Assembly (NCBI GenBank): GCA_963697695.1
Contig: OY969094.1
Span: 1,984,001 to 2,048,000, forward strand
Length of the DNA stretch: 64,000 nucleotides
From: VRUE01 sp963697695
GTDB lineage: Bacteria; Actinomycetota; Thermoleophilia; Solirubrobacterales; 70-9
Direction: 5' to 3'
Within the stretch, counting starts at the first letter, position 1. Each line of letters starts with the position of its first letter. Of this stretch, positions 31,232-40,349 are shown one piece after another. The notes beneath the pieces are model-generated. The model saw only the letters and a list, made by a program, of their open reading frames with translations. It was not told the origin of the DNA and did no database searches. Position numbers and translations under genes: made by a program.

Positions 31232-33796
31232 CTATTTCGCTGCTGCGTCGAGGTCGCGGGCGCGGACCTTGCCGGTCGCGGTGCGGGGAATCTCCTCGAC
31301 AAAGAGGATCTCGCGGGGAACCTGGAAGCGGGGCAGGCTCTCCCTGACGTGCAGGCTCAGCTCCTCCGCCGAAGCGGTCGTCTCCACCGCCACGACGTAA
31401 GCGCGCAGGCGCTGGCCGAACTCCTCGTCCTCGACCCCGACAACGGCGACGTCGGCGACCGCCGGGTGGCCACCAAGCACGTCAGCGACCTCCTGGGGGA
31501 AGACGTTCTCGCCGCCGGAGACGATCATGTCGTCCTCGCGCCCGTCGATCAGCAGCAAACCGGACCGGTCGAGGTGGCCTAGGTCGCCTGTGTTCATCAG
31601 GCCGCCGACCGTCTCCTTCGGGGCCTCGCCGCTGGAGTAGCCCTCGAAGACGAGCGGGCCGCCGATGAAAACGTGGCCGACCTCGCCGGACGCTGCTTCG
31701 CGGCGATCGGCGTTGAGGACCTTCAGCGTCGTTCCGAAGGGAGGACGGCCGACGGTGCCCGGCGCCGCGCGCAGGTCGGTCGGGCCGGCGATCGCCCCGA
31801 AGCCGGTCTCGGTCGATCCGTAGAAGTTGTAGAGGACGTCGCCGAAGGCGTCCATGATCCCGGTCGAGGTCGAGCCGAGCAGCGGCGCGGCGCCGGAGAT
31901 GACGGCGCGCAGCGAGGAGGTGTCGTAGCGCTCGCGGGTTGCCGTCGGGCAGCGAAGGATTCGGTCGAGCATCACCGGAACCGCGACCAGCGCTGCGACC
32001 CGGTGGCGATCGATCGCCGCCAGCACTGCCTCGGCCTCGAAGCGCCGCTGCAGGACGACCGGCATGCCGAGCATCAGCCCGAGCGAGGCGGTGGCGAAGC
32101 CGTAGCCGTGGAAGAGGGGCGGGGCGACCAGGATCGGCTCGCCGGAGCGCAGCGGGATGTTGGAGAGGATCGTCGTCAGCGGCCCCACCACGGCGCCCAG
32201 CTCCGGGTCACGGGGAGCGGACTTGGGCACGCCGGTGGTGCCCGAGGTGAGGATCACCAGACGGCCGCCGGCCGTGGGACGGGGGAGTTCCTCCAGCGGG
32301 CCGGTGGCGAGCCCGTCGAGGCTCGGGCCCTCTGGCTCCTGGTCGAACCAGGCGGTGACCCGCGGTCCGCCGAAGCCGCTTTGGCGGAAGGTCTCCTCGA
32401 ACTCCTGGTCGTGGACGACGAGGGCGGGTTTCTCCCGCTCGAGGACCCCGCCGAGCTGCGGCGCCGGGAAGTCGGTTCCGACCAGGAGCAGGTCGGCGCC
32501 GAGATGGGAGCCGGCAGCCATCGCCTCGATGAAGCCCCGGTGGTTGCGGCACATCACCGCCACGCTTTCTCCTGCCTCGACTCCGTACTCCCGCCGCAGG
32601 CTCGCCGCGATCGCGCGGCAGCGGCGATCCAGCTCGCCGCAGGTGACCTCACCGCGGTCGTCGGCGATCGCGATCCGCTCCGGGTGCCGGGCGGCAGCCA
32701 GCGCGACCAGCATCGCCGGTCCCGGATCCATCCGCAGCGCTCGCCCCACCGCAGGCAGCTGCGACAGCGAGAAGGAGGAGAGGATCCCGGCGCCATGCAG
32801 AGCGCTCACCGTGCGCTGGGCAAGGCGGGCGTTGAAGAGCAGGGTCGACCCTTCCGTCGAGTCGCCGGTCTCGGGAACGTCCTCGGCCGGCTCCTTCTTC
32901 GCCGAGCTCCCTCGCGCCGCCTCGGTGTCCCCGGTCAGCCGGTAGAGCAAGCTGGTGGTCGCTTCCGTCGGCCGCCGCCCAACGGTGGAGATGACCTCGG
33001 CCAGCGGCGACCACCAGGGGGCGATCGCCCGCGGCCGCCGCACGATCGCCCGGCAGATCGTCCCCGCCGCCTGCTCAGGCGTCTGGCCGGGGACGTGGCG
33101 GTAGATCGGCGTCGGCGCGCTCATCCGGGTGTGGATCAGCGCCATGTAGACCGAGGTCGAGGTCACGCCGTCGGCACGGAGCTCCGGGGCGGCGCTGCGC
33201 AGCCAGATGTCGAAGGCGCTCTTCGACGCCTGGTAGGCGCCCCAGCGCGGGCCGGGCACGATGCGGGCGCCGATCGTCGAGACGTTGACGATGTGGCCCT
33301 CGCCGCGGGCGCGCATCGAGGGCAGCAGCGCCAGCAGCAGCCGCACCGGACCCAGGTAGTTGACGCCGATCGTCCGCTCGAAGTCGTGGAAACGGTCGTA
33401 GGAGAGCTCGACCGAGCGGCGGATCGACTTGCCGGCGTTGCTGACGAGGACGTCGACGTGGCCGCGCTGGGCCAGCGCCCACTCGGCGAGCGCATCGACG
33501 CTGGCCGTGTCCGTGAGGTCGGCGGCATGCGCCCGCGCGTCGCCGCCCGAGGCCCGGATCTGCTCGGCGATCTCCTCGAGTCGGTCTCCGGACCGGGCGG
33601 CGATCAGGACCGTGGCTCCCCCAGCGGCGAGCCGGCGGGCGGTCGCCTCGCCCAGCCCATAGGACGCCCCCGTGACGAGCACGACCTTGCCGGCGACGGC
33701 TGCCCTCAGCTCCGCCTCCTCGACCTTCGAGGGGGGATTGGCGAGCGGCTCCGCCGCCCGGATGAGGCCCGCCCGCACCCGCTCGAGCGGGCCCAT
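31232..33796 (-). CDS. fusion of short-chain dehydrogenase and acyl-CoA synthetase
   Basis: 854 residues in one uninterrupted frame. Residues about 35-285 are an SDR: VVLVTGASYGLGEATARRLA (NADP site), NAG, and catalytic YQASK with the preceding Ser. Residues about 370-850 are an ANL adenylating enzyme: LVILTSGTTGVPKSAP (P-loop), YNFYGSTETGFG, GDLGHLDRSGLLLIDGREDD and the C-terminal catalytic Lys in PRTATGKVRAR. The fused enzyme could reduce/oxidise and activate one lipid-like substrate. ATG overlaps the upstream monooxygenase stop (TGATG), so they form an operon. Confidence 0.92.
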   Translation of the reverse strand: MGPLERVRAGLIRAAEPLANPPSKVEEAELRAAVAGKVVLVTGASYGLGEATARRLAAGGATVLIAARSGDRLEEIAEQIRASGGDARAHAADLTDTASVDALAEWALAQRGHVDVLVSNAGKSIRRSVELSYDRFHDFERTIGVNYLGPVRLLLALLPSMRARGEGHIVNVSTIGARIVPGPRWGAYQASKSAFDIWLRSAAPELRADGVTSTSVYMALIHTRMSAPTPIYRHVPGQTPEQAAGTICRAIVRRPRAIAPWWSPLAEVISTVGRRPTEATTSLLYRLTGDTEAARGSSAKKEPAEDVPETGDSTEGSTLLFNARLAQRTVSALHGAGILSSFSLSQLPAVGRALRMDPGPAMLVALAAARHPERIAIADDRGEVTCGELDRRCRAIAASLRREYGVEAGESVAVMCRNHRGFIEAMAAGSHLGADLLLVGTDFPAPQLGGVLEREKPALVVHDQEFEETFRQSGFGGPRVTAWFDQEPEGPSLDGLATGPLEELPRPTAGGRLVILTSGTTGVPKSAPRDPELGAVVGPLTTILSNIPLRSGEPILVAPPLFHGYGFATASLGLMLGMPVVLQRRFEAEAVLAAIDRHRVAALVAVPVMLDRILRCPTATRERYDTSSLRAVISGAAPLLGSTSTGIMDAFGDVLYNFYGSTETGFGAIAGPTDLRAAPGTVGRPPFGTTLKVLNADRREAASGEVGHVFIGGPLVFEGYSSGEAPKETVGGLMNTGDLGHLDRSGLLLIDGREDDMIVSGGENVFPQEVADVLGGHPAVADVAVVGVEDEEFGQRLRAYVVAVETTASAEELSLHVRESLPRFQVPREILFVEEIPRTATGKVRARDLDAAAK

Positions 33797-35277
33797 CAGG
33801 CGGCGGCCGGCTCCCGCTCCCGCACCCGGGTCACGTAGTCGCCGGTGTCGAAGCGGGAGAGGCGGCGGCGCAGCTCGAAGGTCGAGCCGGGGAACATCGT
33901 GCTGTTGCGGCCATTGGCGTCGAGGTAGTAGCTCATGCAGCCGCCGGCGTTCCAGACGGTGCCGGGGAGGCGCGACTGCACCTCGGCGTTGAAGCGGTCC
34001 TGCACCTCGGCCCGCACCTCGACGCTGCCCAGGTCGCCGCGGTCCATCGCCCGCAGCCCCTCGAGCATGTAGCCGATCTGGGTCTCGATCAGGAGGAAGG
34101 CCGAGGAGTGGCCGGTGCCGATGTTGGGACCGAGCAGGACGAAGAGGTTGGGGAAGCCGTTCACGGTGCTGCCGAGGTAGCCGGTCGGGCTGCCGGCCCA
34201 GGTCTCCTCCAGGGTGCGACCGTCGCGACCGCGAATCCGCTCGGCGATCGGCAGGTCGGTGATCGTGAAGCCGGTGCCGAGCAGGATCGTGTCGACCTCC
34301 CGTTCGGTCCCGTCGGCGGCGAGGACCCCGTTCGGCTTCACCTCCTGCACCGCGTGGGGGACGACGTCGACGTTGGGCTTGCTCAGCGCCTGGTACCACT
34401 CGTTGGAGAAGAGCAGGCGCTTGCAGCCGAGCGTGTAGTCGGGGGTGAGGACGCGCCGCAGCTCCGGGTCGGGGACGGTGTGCTTCAGGTGCGCCCGGCC
34501 GGCCGCCTGCAGCGGCGCCAGCAGGCGCGGGTTGCGCATCGCCACTCCCAGCAGCTCGGTGCTGTAGTAGAGGCCTTCGCGCAGGGCGCGCTGGGTGGAG
34601 GGGTAACGGCGGAAGACCCGCTGCGTGCGCGGCCCGACCGGACCGTCCATCTTCGGCAGTACCCAATGGGCGGTGCGCTGGAAGACGGTCATCTCGCCGA
34701 CCAGCGGCTGAATCTCAGGTACGAACTGGACCGCGGAGGCGCCGCTGCCGATCACGGCGACACGAGCGCCGTCGAGGTCGTGCTCGTGGTCCCAGCGCGA
34801 GGAGTGGAAGACCTTGCCCTTGAACTCGTCGAGGCCGGGGATGTCGGGGATCGTCGGCTCGCTCCAGGGTCCGGTTGCCGAGACCATCACCTGGGCTGCA
34901 TAGTCGCCGGCGCTGGTCTCGATCAGCCAGCGCTGCCGCTCCTCGTCCCACTCGGCGGCGAGGACGTCGGTGTCGCAGTGGATGCGGTCGGCGACCCCGT
35001 GTTTCTCCGCCACGTCGAGGACGTAGCGGCGGATCTCCTCCTGCGGGGCGAAGGCCCGGCTCCAGTCTGGCTTGGGGGCGAAGGAGAAGGAGTAGAGCGT
35101 GGTCGGGACGTCGCAGGCGCAGCCGGGATAGGTGTTGTCGCGCCAGGTGCCGCCCGGCTCGCCGGCCCGCTCGAGCACGACGAAGTCCTCGATCCCGATC
35201 CGCTGCATGTGCACGGCGGCACCGATCCCGGAGATTCCGCCGCCGATCACCGCCACCCGTACGTCCCGCTCGGCCAT
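33796..35277 (-). CDS. Baeyer-Villiger-type flavin monooxygenase
   Basis: 493 residues. Two Rossmann fingerprints: VAVIGGGISGIGAAVHM (FAD) and VAVIGSGASAVQFVPE (NADPH), with the BVMO fingerprint FKGKVFHSSRWDHEHD (FxGxxxHxxxWD) between them. It inserts oxygen next to a ketone to give an ester or lactone, or oxidises an N/S centre. TAGAAT (35291-35286, minus) lies 8 nt before the ATG: leaderless. It is the first gene of an operon with the SDR-acyl-CoA synthetase fusion, suggesting degradation of a cyclic or long-chain ketone, for example a steroid or terpenoid. Confidence 0.93.
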   Translation of the reverse strand: MAERDVRVAVIGGGISGIGAAVHMQRIGIEDFVVLERAGEPGGTWRDNTYPGCACDVPTTLYSFSFAPKPDWSRAFAPQEEIRRYVLDVAEKHGVADRIHCDTDVLAAEWDEERQRWLIETSAGDYAAQVMVSATGPWSEPTIPDIPGLDEFKGKVFHSSRWDHEHDLDGARVAVIGSGASAVQFVPEIQPLVGEMTVFQRTAHWVLPKMDGPVGPRTQRVFRRYPSTQRALREGLYYSTELLGVAMRNPRLLAPLQAAGRAHLKHTVPDPELRRVLTPDYTLGCKRLLFSNEWYQALSKPNVDVVPHAVQEVKPNGVLAADGTEREVDTILLGTGFTITDLPIAERIRGRDGRTLEETWAGSPTGYLGSTVNGFPNLFVLLGPNIGTGHSSAFLLIETQIGYMLEGLRAMDRGDLGSVEVRAEVQDRFNAEVQSRLPGTVWNAGGCMSYYLDANGRNSTMFPGSTFELRRRLSRFDTGDYVTRVREREPAAA

Positions 35278-35319
35278 GCGGCGGGATTCTAGGCGGTTAC
35301 TGGCCAGCTGGCCAGTCGG

Positions 35320-35871
35320 CTAGGCGCTGGCCGGCGGATTCGGCTTGCGTACCCGTAGCCGCGCCTCGGGGGCAAATCGATCGGCGATCAGGCTGCCCTT
35401 CCTGCCGATCACGCACGAATCGCAGAAGATGACGTACGCGTAGACGCCGGGTCGCAGGTCCGGGATCTCGAAGTGGAGCCGGTAGCGCGGCCAGGGGGGT
35501 CGCCCTCCTCCACCGCTGCTCGACTCGCTTTCCCCCAGCGGCGTCGCCTGGCCCAGAAACCAGTAGGGAGGCCGGCCTGGAGGTGCGAGGACCTCGGGCA
35601 AGCAGAGCGCCCGCGGGCCGCACGGGTGGGGCTCCGGAGCCTTGTCGAGTGGGACCAACGAGACCGGGAACGATGCCGGCAGCTTCGGTTTGGAGGCAGC
35701 CGCGCAGGAGCCGCAGCCGATCGTGAGAGTGACGGTGTAACCGGGCGCCCCGCTCGAGCGGGAGGTCTTTTCGATGCCGACGTCGGCCTGGGCCGGAGCA
35801 GCGGCAAGCAGGCCAGCGGCGAGCAGGCAGGTGGCGAGCAGGGTCATCGGCGATCGTCTCTGAGTGGTCAT
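35320..35871 (-). CDS. secreted hypothetical protein
   Basis: 183 residues, no recognised family. Signal peptide: basic start MTTQRRS, hydrophobic TLLATCLLAAGLLAAAP, cleavage near AQA-DV. The mature part has two CxxC pairs (GCGSCAA, FCDSCVIG) and a late beta-rich region (RYRLHFEIPDLRPGVYAYVI), so a disulfide-linked extracytoplasmic beta domain is likely. A frame 84 nt longer exists, but the ATG at 35871 begins exactly at the signal peptide. Nested palindrome D lies 40 bp upstream. Confidence 0.7.
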   Translation of the reverse strand: MTTQRRSPMTLLATCLLAAGLLAAAPAQADVGIEKTSRSSGAPGYTVTLTIGCGSCAAASKPKLPASFPVSLVPLDKAPEPHPCGPRALCLPEVLAPPGRPPYWFLGQATPLGESESSSGGGGRPPWPRYRLHFEIPDLRPGVYAYVIFCDSCVIGRKGSLIADRFAPEARLRVRKPNPPASA

Positions 35872-35910
35872 GTAATCGATACGCGCCAGACCCGCTCCGA
35901 GGTCCATCGG

Positions 35911-35958
35911 GACGTGCCCTGTTCGGCACCCATATGGGCACCAAAGATGTGGCACGTC
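35911..35958 (-). repeat. 48-bp nested palindrome, copy D (variant arms)
   Basis: Outer arms GACGTGCC (35911-35918) and GGCACGTC (35951-35958), eight of eight complementary; the centre is CCCATATGGG (35929-35938). Length (48) and central CATATG match copies A and B, but the outer arms have a different sequence that still pairs. It fills the whole gap after the LtrA stop, upstream of the secreted protein. Confidence 0.55.
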
Positions 35959-37152
35959 TCAGGTCGGGTTCGTCTCGGGCCGCCGCACCTGGTGGCGGCC
36001 CTCGCCATAGCTGCGGGTCTCGTAGGCGATCATCGTCCAGATCAGCACGTTGACGATGGCGAGCGCGACCAGGGCGGGGACCGCCGTCGCCACCGGGACC
36101 AGGATCAAGAGGACGATCGCGAGCAGCAGCCGTTGCCGGTTGATCGTGTGGATGTGGCGGTAGCGGAAGGCGACGTGGCCGAGCAGGTAGGCGGCGAGGC
36201 CGCCGAGCAGGGCGAAGGCGGGGACGGCGTGCAGGTGCTCACCGGTGTGGCCGATCGTCTTCTTCAGGCCGAGAGCTACGAGGACGATCCCGGCGACCAT
36301 CAGCAGGTGCAGGTAGGAATAGGAGTCGCGGGCCATCTCGTTCTGTGGCTTGCCCACCTCGGCCTCTGCCAGGCGCCGTGCGGCGACGATCGCGACGATG
36401 TCGAAGTAGACCCACCACATCGCCGCGGTGAGGGCGACGCCGAGCACGGCGGCGGTGCCGATGCCGAGGTCGAGGGTGCCCGAGGCGCCGACCCCGATCG
36501 CGACGATCGACTCGCCGAGGGCGATGATCACGATCAGGCCGTGGCGCTCGGCGAAGTGCTCGGGCATCAGCTTCCAGCCTTCGGAGCCGAAGAAGTAGGG
36601 CCCGGCCATGTCGAGGAAGAGGGCGAGTGCCCAGAGCGCCCCCTGGGGGACACCGTCGAAGAAGGATGCGGTCGCCAGCAGGGTGACCGCGATCGCCGTG
36701 CTGGCGGCGAGGCCGAGCACCGAGTGGCGCAGGGCGTCGTCGTCGGGGCTGGCGAGCATGAAGAGGGCGATCTGGGCGGACCGCACCACCCCGTAGATCA
36801 GCGCGAAGGCGAGCGCCAGGTCGCCGAAGGCCTCGGGCACGCAGAGGGAGACGAGCAGCAGCGCCGCGATCGCGCCGAAGATGACCAGGCGCACCGCCCC
36901 CTCCTCGGGGTCGATCACGCTGGTCAGCCAGGAGTAGCCGGTCCATGCCCACCAGAGCATTCCCAGCACCAGCAGCCCCTGCGCCAGCCCGTCCCAGGTC
37001 GGGTGGTCCGACATCAGCGCCGTGCACTGGGTCAGCGCGAGTACGAAGATCAGGTCGAAGAAGAGCTCCAGCGGCGTCACCCGCTCGCCTTCGCGCAGCC
37101 TCGCGCTGAGCCGGGGTCCGCGGGCTTCGCTGGAGGCCGCCATCGCCGCCAT
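35959..37152 (-). CDS. low temperature requirement protein A (LtrA) family
   Basis: 397 residues, about ten to twelve membrane helices. It opens with the family signature VTPLELFFDLIFVLALTQCT and contains WWAWTGYSWLTSVIDPEEG and HFAERHGLIVIIALGESIVA, both diagnostic of LtrA. Named from a Listeria cold-growth mutant; biochemical role unknown. Two ATG codons (37152, 37143) are possible starts. It is on the same strand as, and 30 bp after, the MFS gene. Confidence 0.93.
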   Translation of the reverse strand: MAAMAASSEARGPRLSARLREGERVTPLELFFDLIFVLALTQCTALMSDHPTWDGLAQGLLVLGMLWWAWTGYSWLTSVIDPEEGAVRLVIFGAIAALLLVSLCVPEAFGDLALAFALIYGVVRSAQIALFMLASPDDDALRHSVLGLAASTAIAVTLLATASFFDGVPQGALWALALFLDMAGPYFFGSEGWKLMPEHFAERHGLIVIIALGESIVAIGVGASGTLDLGIGTAAVLGVALTAAMWWVYFDIVAIVAARRLAEAEVGKPQNEMARDSYSYLHLLMVAGIVLVALGLKKTIGHTGEHLHAVPAFALLGGLAAYLLGHVAFRYRHIHTINRQRLLLAIVLLILVPVATAVPALVALAIVNVLIWTMIAYETRSYGEGRHQVRRPETNPT

Positions 37153-37182
37153 CTTCGCAAGAGCCGGGGGTGGGCCGGCGGG

Positions 37183-38736
37183 CTAGGTGTCTTCGGCGTG
37201 GTAGCGCTCGAGCAGGGCTTCCTCCTGCTCCTTCTTCGGGAAGAGGAAGAAGACGAGCGCGGCGCCGAGCGCGATCGCGACGATGCCGGCGGTGTAGGCC
37301 AGCTCGTCGCCCTGCAGGAAGGAGGACTTGGCGGCGGCGATGATCTGCGCCGAGTGGCCGGGGTACTGCTCGGCGATGTCGGCGGCGCTGGAGAAGGACT
37401 TGGTCAGCTCTCCCTGCACGTTCTCGCTGACCTTGCCGCCTTCCGGGGAGGCGGCGATCGCGGCGCCGGCGGCAGCGGCATAGCCGGCGGTGAGCAGGGC
37501 GCCGAAGATCGACTGCATGATCGCGCCGCCGAGGTCGCGCTGCAGGTCGGCGGTCCCGGAGGCCATCCCCGCCCGCTTGACCGGCACCGAGCCGGTCAGC
37601 GAGTGCGAGGCGGGGGTCCCGGCGAAGCCGACGCCGATCCCGATCAGGGCGTAGCCGAGGCCGACCTTCCAGTAGGAGATGCCCTGCTTCCAGAGCAGCA
37701 GCATGGTGAGGAAGCCGAGCACGCAGAAGACGTAGCCGACCAGCAGGGTGAAGCGGGCGCCGCGCGCCTCGACCAGCTTCGCCGAGCGCGGGGCGACCAC
37801 CACCATCAGCGCCGCCGCCGGCAGGATCGCCAGACCCGAGTCCAGGGTCGAGTAGTCGAGCACGTTTTGCAGGAACTGCTGGCCGATGAACATCGCCCCC
37901 ATCAGCGAGCCGAAGACGATGATCCCGGCGCAGGCGGCGACCCAGAAGATCCGCCGCGACGCGACCTCGAGGTCATAGAGCGGCGAGCGCGCCCGGCGCT
38001 GGCGGATCACGAATGCGGCCGTCGCCGCGATCGCGACCAGGCCGAGCCCGATCGCGAGCGTGCCCTTGCCCGGCACCGGCGCCAGGTTGATCCCCATCAC
38101 CAGCGCCGCGATCAGCAGGATCGAGAGGACGCCGCCGAGGTTGTCGACCGGGTCGCTGGTCTCGTTGACGTGGGCGGGGACGTAGCGCCAGGCGAGGTAG
38201 AGGGCGACGGCGGCCAACGGCAGCGTGATCAGGAAGACCGAGCCCCAGTCGAACTGCTCGAGCAGGGCACCGGAGATCAGCGGGCCGAGCGAGGCGATCG
38301 CGCCACCGATTGCCGACCAGAGGGCGATCGAGCGGGTGCGGGCGGCACCGGACCAGAGCGCCGTGATCAGGGCCAGTGTGGTCGGAAACGCCATCCCGGC
38401 CGAGATGCCGCCGATCAGCCGCGCCGCGAAGAGGACCTCGATCGAGGGCGCGAAGGCGGCGATCAGCGCCTGCGGAATCGAGAGCGCCATGCCCAGCAGC
38501 AGCATCCTCTTGCGGCCGTGGCGGTCGCCGAGCGCGCCGAGGTAGAGGACCGAGGTTGCCAGTCCCAGCGAGTAGCCGACCGCGACGAGATTGAGCGACG
38601 TCTGGCCCGCGTTGAATGCCTTGCCGATGTCGGGCAGGGCGACGTTGGCCACCGCCAGGTTGAGGTTTGCAACCGCCGCGACCAGGATCAATGCGGCGAG
38701 GACGAGGCCGGCGCGCTTGGGGCTGCTCGACTCCAT
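37183..38736 (-). CDS. MFS drug transporter, 14-TM type
   Basis: 517 residues. Motif A is GALGDRHGRKRMLLLGMALS after helix 2, the D1-type motif VALPDIGKAFNAGQ is after helix 1, and motif C-like GGAIASLGPLISGALLEQ lies in helix 5. A long periplasmic loop of about 60 residues (SPEGGKVSENVQGELTKSFS) precedes the last helix, as in some DHA2 members. TAGGTT (38750-38745, minus) is 8 nt before the ATG. Substrate unknown. It is divergent from the metallo-hydrolase gene. Confidence 0.92.
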   Translation of the reverse strand: MESSSPKRAGLVLAALILVAAVANLNLAVANVALPDIGKAFNAGQTSLNLVAVGYSLGLATSVLYLGALGDRHGRKRMLLLGMALSIPQALIAAFAPSIEVLFAARLIGGISAGMAFPTTLALITALWSGAARTRSIALWSAIGGAIASLGPLISGALLEQFDWGSVFLITLPLAAVALYLAWRYVPAHVNETSDPVDNLGGVLSILLIAALVMGINLAPVPGKGTLAIGLGLVAIAATAAFVIRQRRARSPLYDLEVASRRIFWVAACAGIIVFGSLMGAMFIGQQFLQNVLDYSTLDSGLAILPAAALMVVVAPRSAKLVEARGARFTLLVGYVFCVLGFLTMLLLWKQGISYWKVGLGYALIGIGVGFAGTPASHSLTGSVPVKRAGMASGTADLQRDLGGAIMQSIFGALLTAGYAAAAGAAIAASPEGGKVSENVQGELTKSFSSAADIAEQYPGHSAQIIAAAKSSFLQGDELAYTAGIVAIALGAALVFFLFPKKEQEEALLERYHAEDT

Positions 38737-38813
38737 GCCGCGCCAACCTATCCGAGCTTGGAGCCGTGACGGCGGTCACGCGCCGTATCGGTGGCTCCTG
38801 AGAGGATTGGCTG

Positions 38814-39818
38814 GTGAGCCAGGATCGCAAGCGGCCCGAGGCGCCGCGGGCCGAGAAAGTGCTGCCGGGCGTCTGGCGGCTGCGGCTGGCGCTGCCCTGG
38901 CCTGGGGTCCCTCACGGCAACGTCTGGGCCGTCGCCGCCGACGGTGGCATCGTTCTCTTCGACACCGGGATCGGCGGCAAGGGCCGCATGCGGCAGTTCG
39001 ACCTCGCCCTCGCCCAAGCCGGCTTCGGCCTCGAGGACGTCCGCCTGCTCGTCTGCACCCACTCGCACACCGACCACTACGGGCTCGCGGCGCCGATCGT
39101 CGAGGGTGCCGGCTGCGAGCTCTGGATGCATCCCGCCTGGGAGCACGTGCGCCTGCTGGCCGACGATCCCGCCGCGGCGCTCGAGCAGCGGCTCGAGGTG
39201 GCGCGCCAGAGCGGCGTTCCGCTCGCCGGGCTCGAACGCTACCGCGAGGCCCGCAGCAAAGACGAAGATAACGGGATCGACGCGATCGTCGAGCCGGACC
39301 GCGATCTCCTGCCGGGGGTCGAGGTGGAGACCGATCTCGGAACCTGGCAGGTGCACGAGACCCCGGGCCACGCTCCGTCCCACGTCATCCTGCACCAGCC
39401 CGAGCGCAAGCTGATGATCTCCGGCGACCACCTGCTGGGCCGCACGGTGCTCTTCTTCGACCACGGCCACAGCCCCGATCCGGTCGGCGAGTTTCTCGGC
39501 AGCCTCGACGAGGTCGAGCCGCTCGCGGTCGACCTCTGCCTGCCCGGGCACGGCCGTCCCTTCCGCGACCCCGAGGCGAAGATCGCCGAGGCCCGGCGTC
39601 AGGTCGAGGAGCTGCTGGACAAGGTGCGCGAGTCCCTAGCAGAGGAGGAGAAGCCGGCCTTCGAGATCGTCGGCGACATCGTCGGCGCCGAGAACCTCAA
39701 CACACCGGTCAGCGCCTGGATCCTGCAGATCGTCCTCTCCTGCCTCGACCACCTGGCGATCCTCGGCGAGGTGGTCAGGGTCGATGGCACCGACCCTCAG
39801 CGCTGGAAGCTGGGATAG
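38814..39818 (+). CDS. metallo-beta-lactamase-fold hydrolase
   Basis: 334 residues. Zinc ligands: CTHSHTDHYG (HxHxDH), the later HETPGHAPSH and GDHLLGR (H, D) and LPGHGRP (H). The C-terminal 80 residues (EARRQVEELLDKVRESLAEE and on) form an added helical domain seen in LACTB2/flavin-reductase-like relatives. Probably a thioesterase or lactonase; substrate not inferable. GTG start at 38814. The next gene begins 12 nt after its stop. Confidence 0.92.
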   Translation: MSQDRKRPEAPRAEKVLPGVWRLRLALPWPGVPHGNVWAVAADGGIVLFDTGIGGKGRMRQFDLALAQAGFGLEDVRLLVCTHSHTDHYGLAAPIVEGAGCELWMHPAWEHVRLLADDPAAALEQRLEVARQSGVPLAGLERYREARSKDEDNGIDAIVEPDRDLLPGVEVETDLGTWQVHETPGHAPSHVILHQPERKLMISGDHLLGRTVLFFDHGHSPDPVGEFLGSLDEVEPLAVDLCLPGHGRPFRDPEAKIAEARRQVEELLDKVRESLAEEEKPAFEIVGDIVGAENLNTPVSAWILQIVLSCLDHLAILGEVVRVDGTDPQRWKLG

Positions 39819-39830
39819 CCTGCCCGGTCG

Positions 39831-40280
39831 ATGGCCAGCTTCACGTTCACACGCCAGGTGGCGGCACCGCCGGAGACTGTCTTCGACGTGCTCGTCGACC
39901 ACCGCAACTACGCCAAGATCACGCCGCTGCGCAAGTCGGAGCTGGAGCGCGAGGGTGAGCCGGCGCCGAACGGGGTCGGTGCGATCCGCGTCCTGCACTC
40001 GGTCGGACCGCCGCTGCGCGAGGAGGTGCTCATCTACGAGCGCCCCAGCCGCTTCTCCTACAAGTTGCTCACCGGTGCCCCGGTCCGCGACCATGTCGGC
40101 ACCGTTGAGCTGATTCCGCAGGATGGCGGGACGAAAGTCGTCTACGCCGTGCGCACCACCCCGACCCTGCCGCTGATCGGTGGCGCCGCGGTCGCTGTGG
40201 TCAAAATCGGGATCAAGCAGCTGCTGGGCGGCATCGCGAAGGAGTCCGAGCGCCGCGCCGCCACCCCCCCGGTCGCCTAG
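39831..40280 (+). CDS. SRPBCC-family (polyketide cyclase-like) protein
   Basis: 149 residues, one START-like domain. MASFTFTRQVAAPPETVFDV at the start and KVVYAVRTTPTLPLIGGAAV near the end are characteristic of the cyclase/dehydratase branch. It probably binds a lipid or polyketide-like ligand. TAGCCT (39816-39821) overlaps the upstream stop and sits 9 nt before the ATG, so it has its own leaderless-type promoter although it is only 12 nt behind the hydrolase gene. Confidence 0.9.
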   Translation: MASFTFTRQVAAPPETVFDVLVDHRNYAKITPLRKSELEREGEPAPNGVGAIRVLHSVGPPLREEVLIYERPSRFSYKLLTGAPVRDHVGTVELIPQDGGTKVVYAVRTTPTLPLIGGAAVAVVKIGIKQLLGGIAKESERRAATPPVA

Positions 40281-40349
40281 CTGTTGCTGGTAGACCGTCC
40301 GCGCCTTTGGGCAGCCTTGAGCCGTTCCCTACCATGACCGGCTCGCCGC

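Noticed and set aside
35473..38769. Very long open frame (over 1000 codons) on the plus strand
   Set aside because: It lies antisense to LtrA and an MFS gene, has a Q/D/R/H-rich composition without any domain, and is an effect of high GC with strong codon bias. The same applies to frames at 57450-60344 and 54479-56581 (minus) and 31673-33838 (plus).
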